DNA from: Bretschneidera sinensis
Lineage: Eukaryota; Streptophyta; Magnoliopsida; Brassicales; Akaniaceae
Assembly (NCBI GenBank): GCA_023935145.1
Contig: CM043705.1
Span: 52,398,084 to 52,462,083, forward strand
Reading direction: 5' to 3'
Length of the DNA: 64,000 nt
The position numbers were made by a program, and so were the translations under genes. The notes beneath the pieces were generated by a model. It searched no databases. It had not been told where the DNA came from and worked only from the letters and a program-made list of their open reading frames with translations. Below are positions 57,197 through 64,000 of the stretch, one piece after another. Numbering within the stretch: position 1 is the stretch's first letter; each line of letters opens with the position of its first letter.

Positions 57197-58044
57197 TGTT
57201 GGAAATCACCCTCAAGACACCCAGGTGGTGATCTTCCAAACACTCAAGTCTAGAATGACTTATAATGAACAGAAACAAACCAATCAAAGAAAGAACATAA
57301 GCAATTTGTTATCAAGGTTTGGCAATGTGCTTACGTCCCTGTAAGCTCCTCCGAGCTCTCTGCACTAAATCAATGGAGTTCTTACAATTACAACAACACC
57401 TATTCAAGAATCCTTAAGTTCTTGAAGAATGAAAGAAGAGAAAAAGAAAGTGATAAGGATTAGTGTTTCCCTGGAATTTTCCCTAAGAAAATTCTCTTAC
57501 AAAGCCCTTGAATCCCCAATCTATACTACTCTCTCTCTAAACAACCAGCCTCTCTACAATGAGTATATTTTGTGTTTTGTGTCTTTGCACTCTCACACTT
57601 GATCTCACTTGTTATCACATGTTATGTTGAATGACTCCTAGATGACCATTTATATAGGGCAATGACTTCCTCTTCCAATCTTGGAGATCAATCTCTACCT
57701 TTAGATCTCAAGAACCAAAGACTCATGGCTCTCTAAGAGTCTAAGTGAACCTGTGCGTTTTAACCAAGCCTCATGCACCATTATAAGAGGCTGAAAATCA
57801 TGCTCCAGGTGTGCTTGGCTTCGCGACCCAGAACAGGGCTGGCCGCGGTGCACACAGGGTTGGAAACCTCAATTTTCTTCACTTTACTGGGTGTTTCGGC
57901 TTGGGGAGGCTATGCCGCAGCGTGTTCTGGAGAGAAGGACTTCTAGAGGTGCTGCAGGCAGCAGCACACAGGGTTGGGCCGCGGTGCACACCTCCAGACC
58001 TGATGTTGAACATCTCCTATTTAATCCTTGGACAAATCCCAACA
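57197..58044 (-). repeat. 5' LTR of copia #1
   Basis: 848 bp, closely similar to the 3' LTR 20 kb away. Contains the tract catttatataggg (probable TATA region, about 57647-57660, minus). Confidence 0.9.
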
Positions 58045-58465
58045 ACTTTCAACAACTGAAGCAGAGTATATAGCAGCAACGAAAGCTATTAAAGAGATTA
58101 TGTGGTGTAAAGGGTTCTTGGTAAAGTTGAAGGTCCTAAAAAAACAGGTGGTGGTGTATTAGGATAGCCAAAGTACGTTGCATTTGTGTAAGAATCCAGT
58201 GTTCCATGAGAGGACTAAGCATATGGATGTTCGGTATCATTTCATTTGGGAAAAGGTTATGAAATGAAGCATTCATGTGGACAAAGTGACAACGGAAGAA
58301 AATCCTGCAGATTTAGGCACTAAAGTTCTAACTCTAAGCAAATTCAATCATTACCTTGAACTTCTTAGATTTGGAATTGGATGATGTGGTGAATTATATT
58401 GAGTTTGGATCCTGAGTTCTCTGCCCAATTGGTTCGAGTTTAATTGCTTAGACAAAGGTAGAGTT
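58045..58465 (+). pseudogene. Copia #0 RNase H, right piece
   Basis: Continues 37799-37937: STTEAEYIAATKAIKEIMWC, then VLKKQVVVY, then DSQSTLHLCKN, then ERTKHMDVRYHFIW, then NPADLGTKVL. Stops interrupt it (for example at 58160). It ends in the purine tract gacaaaggtagagt before the LTR. Confidence 0.85.
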
Positions 58466-59290
58466 TGTTGGGTTTTTTGTCTAAGAATTAAAGATTGAAG
58501 ATTTCAGTTTCAGCAGATTTGGCGCCTAGGCACGAGCTTCACGTGCCTAGGCGCAGACCTCTAAGCCACAGACCACTCGCATCACGACCGTTCGAATGTC
58601 AAGAAGTTCACCATTTTGGAGCGCGCCGTAGCACACCCTGTTCCGTGCCGTAACGTAAAGTCTACCTGAAACCTGATTTTGGGCTCTTTCAGTTGGTGCG
58701 TTGGTTTTGGTTGAAACGCACAGGTTCACTTAGACCACTTAGAGGGCTATAATTGTTTGGTTCTCAAGATCTAAGGGTTGAGATTAGTTTCAAGTTGGTT
58801 ATAGTAGTTATTGCTCTATATAAAGGGTTATCTAGGAGCAATAACAATAAGAAAGGAAGAACTTGTATCAAATACACAAGTATTCTTCTCATTCCAAGAT
58901 TTGCTGGGATTTGAGAGAAAGGCTTTTAAATCTTCAGAGATTTTTCTAGTGAGAGAGTATAAGAAAGATTGGGGTTTTAGGGCTTTGTAATTGTGATTTT
59001 CTTGGGGAAAATTCCAGGGAAACACTTAGTTATTATCTCTTTCTTTTATCTTCTCTCATTCATCAAGAACACATGATTCTTGAAGAGGTGTTGCTGTAAT
59101 TGTAAGAACTCCATTGATTTAGTACAGAGAGCTCAGAGGAGCTCACGAGGATGTAGACAATTTGCTGAACTTCGATAGCAATTGCTTGTGTTTTCTCTTT
59201 TGTGGTTTGATTCTTGTTTTGGTCCAAATCATTCTAGATTTTGGTGTTTGAAGGTCACAACCTGAGATTCTTAGGTGATTTTTCAACAGT
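58466..59290 (+). repeat. 3' LTR of copia #0
   Basis: 825 bp, TGTTGGGTTTTTTGTC to TTTTTCAACA. It is more diverged from the copia #1 LTRs than those are from each other, consistent with an older insertion. On its right it borders gypsy LTR sequence, i.e. copia #0 had itself inserted into that LTR. Confidence 0.82.
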
Positions 59291-59572
59291 ATTGAATAAA
59301 ATAGTTCTTAAAAAAAAAAGGGATGTGTGGGGGTGTAGTTACAAAGAAATAAGAAAAAAAAGAAGAAAAAAAATCAGGACGTGTCCAGTATGAAAAGAAG
59401 GAAAAAAGAGAAAAAAATAGTATTATACTTTTCTAAAAAAAAAATCGTGGTAGCAGGTAGCAACTTGTTGCCAATCTTTTTGTGCATGTGAGCCATGTTT
59501 CACATTTCATGACAGTTGAAATGGGGGGAGGGGGTTGGGCTGCTAAAAAAAATATGGTTTATATATATATAT

Positions 59573-60528
59573 TGCTGGAAATCACCTTGACATGATGCCC
59601 AGGTGGTGATCTTCCAAACACCCAAGTCTAAAATGACTTGTAAAGAAAAAATACAACAACCAAAGTAAGAAAGAAAAGAAGACAAGTAATTGTTAGCGAG
59701 GTTCGGCAATATCCTACGTCCCCGTGAGTTCCTCTGAACTCTCTGCTCTAAATCAATGGTTCTTTACAATCCAGCAACCCTCTTCAAGAAACCTCAAGTT
59801 CTTAAAGAAACCAAGAAGAGAAGAAAGAAGATGATAAGAACTATTACAATGCTCTCTATCAAATCTATACTACTCTCTCTTTACAACCAGCCTCACTACA
59901 ATGAGTCCCTCTTGTGTTTTGTGTCTTTGCACTCTCACACAATTCTCTCTTGTAGTGTTTTGTCACTCTTTACAATTTATCTCAAATTATGTCACAATGT
60001 TATGTTGAGAATGAAGCTAGGTGACCCTTTATATAGTGCACCAACTTCTTGTCCAATTTTGAGAGTCAATCTCCACCCTTAGATCTTGATGACCACTCAA
60101 CCATGGCCCTTGATCAATCCTAAGTGATCCTGTGTGTTTTGGACATGTCTCCACGTATTTAACAAAGGCTGAATCAAATGGACTATGTGTGCCTTCAAGG
60201 TGCGGCCTGAAACAGGGCAAGGTGCTGCCTAAAACAGGGCACACTTGTTGCCACTCTATGCGCCGCGGCCTGGGGTAGGGTGCACCGCAGCCTGGCCTTC
60301 TTCCAACATTCCTCCATGCTGTGCGCTGCGGCCTGGACAAAGCTAGGTTGCGGCCTGGCCTGATGCACATACTTTCTAGCTTGTGTGCTTAGGCACACAC
60401 ACTAGTGTGCCTACCTTTCCCTTGCTCCAAGGTGTCGCACACACTTGTGTGCACTTCTTTAACATGCTGAAATTTATTCTTCCAACCTTGGTTTAAACTT
60501 TAACCATGTTTAAACCTTAGACAAATAT

Positions 60529-60533
<5 letters not shown>
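59573..60533 (-). repeat. Solo copia LTR
   Basis: Plus reading: TGCTGGAAATCACC to AAATATCAACA, 961 bp. It is related to the copia #1 LTRs (shared caggtggtgatctt, gaggttcggcaat, cagcctc.ctacaatgag) and has no internal copia sequence on either side. It is flanked by tatat on both sides, but within a TA-rich stretch. Confidence 0.78.

Positions 60534-60582
<49 letters not shown>
60534..60582. repeat. (TA)n microsatellite
   Basis: About 24 TA units, grown from the TA-rich insertion site next to the solo LTR. Confidence 0.9.
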
Positions 60583-60586
<4 letters not shown>

Positions 60587-61413
60587 GTTAAGTATTTACT
60601 TATTTACTATTTTCGTTTGGTTTTCCTTCAATTACTCCATTTCTCTAAACACTTGGGGACTGAAAGCAAGGTTAAAAAAGCAAAATTTTAAAAGGGTTTA
60701 CCGTGGAATTTCATAGAGAATCACGAGAAGCTATTAGAAAAACATAATGTTATAATGTAATGTTTATTTTTTATTTTTTAGCATTCATGAAATTTCTCGG
60801 AAGTCAAAGTGGGAATTTTCAAAGGGTGTGGTTTATGAAGAATTGAAGAATAAAGTAGAAATTTAATATAAATATTATGTCAGGTATTCATGATCAGCAA
60901 CTTGGGAAAATTTCTAAGAGGAACGGGAAAGGCAATGAGGTGATCCACAAGTATCTTTAAGTGCTACGTGGTGAATTAGATTTAATTTAAGTAATCTAAA
61001 TAAAAAATGAACTTATCTTGTGATAATATTAAATAAATTAGTAGCTTATACTTTGGTGATAGATATGATATGAATATTGGACACGTAGAAAATTATTATG
61101 TGAAAAGGAATATTATTATAATAATGAGTTGATTTAATAATGATGGTGATAAATAAATTATTGACGAGTTTTGGTTGATGTTTTGATACGAATTATGAGG
61201 AGATGGAATTTAGTGGATATTGACAAGCTAAGATGGGTGATTTGATGTGATTTATGATGAGAGAAATTTAGTGAAATTTTTTATAATAATTTAAGGGAAG
61301 ATAGGATAGTTAAACCTTAGACAAATATCAATAATCTCTACCTTTGTATAAGTGTTTAAACCCGAACCATTGTGCAGAGAACTTTCGGATCCAAACTCAT
61401 TTTGAGTCATCAA

Positions 61414-61961
61414 TCAACCGACTCCAATCCTAAGTAATCCAAGGAAATGATTGAACTTTCTTAGAGGTAGAACTTTAGTACCTAAACCTGCAGGGTTTTC
61501 TTCCGTGGCTACATTGTCCACATAGATACATCCTTTCGTAACATTTTCCCGAATGAAATGATACCGAACATCCATGTACTTTGTCTTTTCATGGAACATC
61601 GGATTTTTACACATGTGCAATGCACTTTGACTATCCAAAAACACCACAACCTGCTCCTCTAGTACCTTCAACTCTTCTAACAACCCTTTGCACCACATAG
61701 CTTCCTTAATGGCCTCCGTAGCAGCTATGTATTCAACCTTGGTTGTTGAGAGTGCTACCACTGGCTGCAACTAAGCCTTTCAACTTACACAACATCTGTT
61801 TAAGTTGAATAAGTAGGAGGTAATCGATCTCCTTTTATCCCAGTCTGCTCTATAGTCTGAATCCGCAAACCCTCAAGGCAAATGGATTTACCCCTCTTCT
61901 CATAAACTAACCCTACTTCTGGGCTTCCCTTGAAGTACCTCAGCAACCACTTCATCCCAAG
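61414..61961 (-). pseudogene. Copia #2 RNase H
   Basis: Frame 61770-61414 (118 codons): VALSTTKVEYIAATEAIKEA, FLDSQSALHMCKN, EKTKYMDVRYHFIRENVTKG, NPAGLGTKVLPLRKFNHFLG, natural stop at 61414. The N-terminal half (61961-61771) contains a frameshift and a stop. Confidence 0.86.
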
Positions 61962-62750
61962 CTAATGCTCTTTTCTAGGATTACTCATAAACCTACTGAG
62001 GACACTTATTACATGAGCAATATCAGGTCTAGTGCTTACCATGGTGAACATAATAGAACCAACAGTACTAGAATAAGGGACTTTTTCCATTTCCTTCTTC
62101 CCCACCTCTGATCTTGGACATTGATCGCTGGAAAACTTGAAATGACCAGCAAGGGGAACCTCCACTGGTTTGCTATCTTCCATAGAGAACTTAGATATCA
62201 TATTCTCTATGTAGGAAGTTTGAGAGATCTTCAATCTGTTTCTCTCCCTTTCTCGGATGATACACATCCCAAGGATCTTCTGTGCATGGCTAAGATCCTT
62301 CATCTCAAACTCCTCACTAAGTTGAGCCTTTAATTTTCTTATCCTCTTCATGCTGCTCCCAACCAGCAACATATAATCAACATAGATGAGGATGATCACC
62401 ACTTCCTCAACCTTCTGCCCTTTATAGTACAAGCACGAATCATAGTAGCTCCTCATGAAACCTAGGCTGATTACAAAGGAATCAAACCTCTTATTCCATT
62501 GCTGAGGTGATTGCTTTAGGCTATAGAGAGATTTCTTCAATTTGCACACCAACTCTCCCTGTCTTCCTTCCTCATAGCCTTCGGGTTGCCTCATGAAAAT
62601 GGTCTTATCAAGCTCTCTATGTAAGAACGCTGTTTTCACATCCATTTGCTCAATTTCCCAATCAAATTGGACCACCAATGTTAACACTATTCGTATCGCC
62701 TTGTACTTCACAACTGGTGAGAAGATTTTGGTTAAATCTATGCCTTCTTT
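61962..62750 (-). pseudogene. Copia #2 reverse transcriptase
   Basis: Frame 62711-61962 (249 codons): EIEQMDVKTAFLHRELDKTI, SLYSLKQSPQQWNKRFDSF, the catalytic loop IYVDYMLLVGS, SHAQKILGMCIIRE, EVPLAGHFKFS, VPYSSTVGSIMFTMVSTRPD. The second catalytic Asp of the YVDD box is Tyr, which should abolish polymerase activity. At 62748-62750 an in-frame TAA (at the Gln of GFTQ..EG in relatives) separates it from the integrase frame. Confidence 0.88.
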
Positions 62751-63875
62751 TTATGTGAACCCCTTCACCACCAGCCTAGCTTTATACCAGACTTCATCCC
62801 CTGGAGTATTCCCTTCTTTGATCTTGTAGATCCATCTACAATCCACAACTCTCTGTTTTTCTGGTTTGGGCACCAACTCCCAAGAGTTGTTCTTGATCAA
62901 AGAATTCATTTCTTCCTCCATAGCCAGCTGCCACTTTGACGAATCTTTACACTCCATGGCATCCGTGTAAGTTTTTGGTTCAACCTCTCCTTCTATCCAA
63001 GGAGCTGTTACATTAGCATCCGTAAACCCATATCTCAAAGGTGGTCTAACCACCCTCCTTCCCCGGTCCCTTGTGAGTTGGTAGTCATTATGACTTGCTG
63101 CATTAATCTCTTCTTGTTCAGCCTCTTCTTGAGTTTCTTGAGCTTGGCCTTCATCAAAGGGCTTTACCTGGTTCGAACCCGCTTGCCTCCTTTGCTCTAC
63201 CTGAACTGAATTCTCCTTGATGCGATGCTCAACAACTTCCGAACTGGTTTGCTCACTAGCCCCTGCAGGGTTAGTTTTCTCCAAGTAAGGAAATAACAAT
63301 TCATTAAAAATAACATCCCTACTTATTATGAGTTTCATGCCTTTCTTTTCTAAGGACCACAACCTATATCCCCTAACCCCATCACCATATTCTAGAAATA
63401 CACATTTTCTAGACCTTGGGCTAAGTTTATCCTCATTTTGATGTGCATATACAGCACACCCAAAAGTCCTAAGGTTGCTTAATTCAGGGGGTTTTGCACT
63501 CCACATCTCCATGGGAGTCTTGAGCTCTAAAGCTCTAGTGGGTGATCTATTTACCAAGTATGTAGCAGTAGCCACAGCTTTTCCCCAAAAATATTTTGGT
63601 AAACCGGATCCTATTAACATGCACCTAACCTTTTCCATAAGGGTTCTATTCATCCTCTCAGCAACTCCATTTTGCTGAGGTGTTTTTACAACCGTTCTAT
63701 GCCTTAGAATGCCATTTAATTCACATAATTTATCAAAATCCTTATTGCAAAATTCTAAGCTATTATCGGTTCGTAAAGCCTTAACTACCTTACCCGATTG
63801 AGTCTCCAGCAACTTTTTCCACACAACAAATTTATTCAAGGCATCTGATTTATTTCTAAGTAAATAGACCCACAC
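62751..63875 (-). CDS. Copia #2 integrase to start of RT, long open frame
   Basis: 374 codons without interruption. The catalytic core has TDN (LRTDNSLEFCNKDFDKL) and QNGVAERMNRTLMEKVRCML with the catalytic Glu. YFWGKAVATATYLVNRSP, LRTFGCAVYAHQNEDKLSPR, GYGD-type YGDGVRGYRLWS and SRDVIFNELLFPYLE follow. An acidic linker leads to RPPLRYGFTDANVTAPW, then DCRWIYKIKEGNTPGDEVWY, the start of RT. The start at 63875 is only the first Met in the frame; the polyprotein extends further upstream into 63876-64000 and beyond the window. The frame ends at the nonsense codon described for the RT. Confidence 0.88.
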   Translation of the reverse strand: MWVYLLRNKSDALNKFVVWKKLLETQSGKVVKALRTDNSLEFCNKDFDKLCELNGILRHRTVVKTPQQNGVAERMNRTLMEKVRCMLIGSGLPKYFWGKAVATATYLVNRSPTRALELKTPMEMWSAKPPELSNLRTFGCAVYAHQNEDKLSPRSRKCVFLEYGDGVRGYRLWSLEKKGMKLIISRDVIFNELLFPYLEKTNPAGASEQTSSEVVEHRIKENSVQVEQRRQAGSNQVKPFDEGQAQETQEEAEQEEINAASHNDYQLTRDRGRRVVRPPLRYGFTDANVTAPWIEGEVEPKTYTDAMECKDSSKWQLAMEEEMNSLIKNNSWELVPKPEKQRVVDCRWIYKIKEGNTPGDEVWYKARLVVKGFT

Positions 63876-64000
63876 TTTTCTTGAATAATCATCAATTAAA
63901 GACAGAAAGTAAAAGTTGCCTCCCTATTTTGGTGTTCTTATTGGTCCCCAAAGGTCCGAATGAATGTAGTCAAGAATCTCCTTAGATTTGTGCACTCTGG

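Larger units (their letters stand above)
37938..58044 (-). mobile_element. Copia #1: Tork-like LTR retrotransposon (minus), heavily invaded
   Basis: LTRs are 57197-58044 (5') and 37938-38778 (3'); both start TGTTRGGATTTGTC and end GATTTCCAACA when read on the minus strand. The target duplication is actct / acttt (37933-37937 and 58045-58049). A primer site follows the 5' LTR. Its body is readable as gag, protease and part of integrase at 57180-55191, then integrase, RT and RNase H at 42808-38780. Between them lies an 12.4 kb block of Athila-like DNA (42809-55190). A further copia fragment is inserted at 40461-42036. About 310 bp of integrase sequence is present on both sides of the Athila block. 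Confidence 0.85.
59291..61312 (+). repeat. Old gypsy LTR fragment, split by a solo copia LTR
   Basis: The pieces 59291-59572 and about 60583-61312 align in order with the gypsy LTR at 28629 (ttgaataaa...ttctaaaaaaaa; agcaggt.gcaac.tgttgcc; cacttggggactgaaag; tttcatagagaatcacgagaagct; ggacacgtagaaaatt; gataggatagtta). Both LTR ends are missing, so this is a fragment, more diverged than the element at 22080. Confidence 0.75.
61309..64000 (-). mobile_element. Copia #2: Tork-like element, 3' part, runs off the window
   Basis: Minus orientation, same family as copia #1. Only the first ~25 bp of the 3' LTR side remain (61309-61333, ttaaaccttagacaaatatcaa). Upstream of it come the purine tract, RNase H, RT and integrase, and the element continues past 64000. 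It is the best-preserved copia in the window. Confidence 0.88.

Overview
This window is eukaryotic nuclear DNA from a flowering plant, most likely a eudicot. The evidence is AT-rich intergenic DNA, spliced genes with GT-AG introns, plant-only gene families (SNAP33-type SNARE, PAP2/PAP9-type purple acid phosphatase, CLE peptide, callose synthase and RD19-protease fragments) and plant retrotransposon lineages (Ty3/gypsy chromovirus, Athila-like, Tork-like copia, L1-type LINE, MULE, CACTA, hAT). The species cannot be named from the sequence alone.

1-16.1 kb is the gene-bearing part. A 0.68 kb MULE-type foldback element (2687-3370) precedes a SNAP25-family gene on the + strand (5070-7865, five coding exons, probable 5'UTR intron). 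That gene carries a partial internal duplication, an 18 bp in-frame loss in the first SNARE motif, and an in-frame TAA exactly at the central (zero-layer) glutamine codon of the second SNARE motif, so it is probably a decaying copy. Tail to tail with it is an apparently intact two-exon purple acid phosphatase gene (minus, 11672-9032; 652 aa). Then come a non-autonomous CACTA element with a perfect CTA target duplication (11992-13218), a possible hAT MITE (14265-15043) and an intact CLE peptide gene (15727-16044) ending in the ligand RLVPSGPDPLHN.

17-31 kb is nested transposons. A degenerate LINE on the minus strand (about 20580-17040) is split by a hAT fragment. At 20860-31056 lies a probable Pack-MULE with about 200 bp terminal inverted repeats. 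It carries an RD19-type cysteine-protease propeptide fragment and a callose-synthase fragment, and the callose-synthase fragment is itself cut by an 8.6 kb dead Ty3/gypsy element (22080-30665).

31.5-32.1 kb holds the first three exons of a leucine-rich-repeat protein gene with intact splice sites. The rest of the gene is absent; downstream are unassigned DNA, a 16-unit 48 bp minisatellite (32662-33428) and then retrotransposons to the end of the window.

33.4-64 kb is a retrotransposon nest. A Tork-like copia element on the minus strand (LTRs 37938-38778 and 57197-58044) sits in the RNase H region of an older plus-strand copia (TSD actct/acttt). Inside it are an LTR-less fragment of another copia and a rearranged block of Athila-like elements with a tRNA-Asp primer site. 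These encode only gag and protease, in both orientations, and their LTRs carry clustered GCGATCGA motifs. The right edge holds an old gypsy LTR split by a solo copia LTR, then the 3' part of another minus-strand copia that runs off the window. Only PAP and CLE look like fully functional genes here; the elements record several successive insertion rounds.
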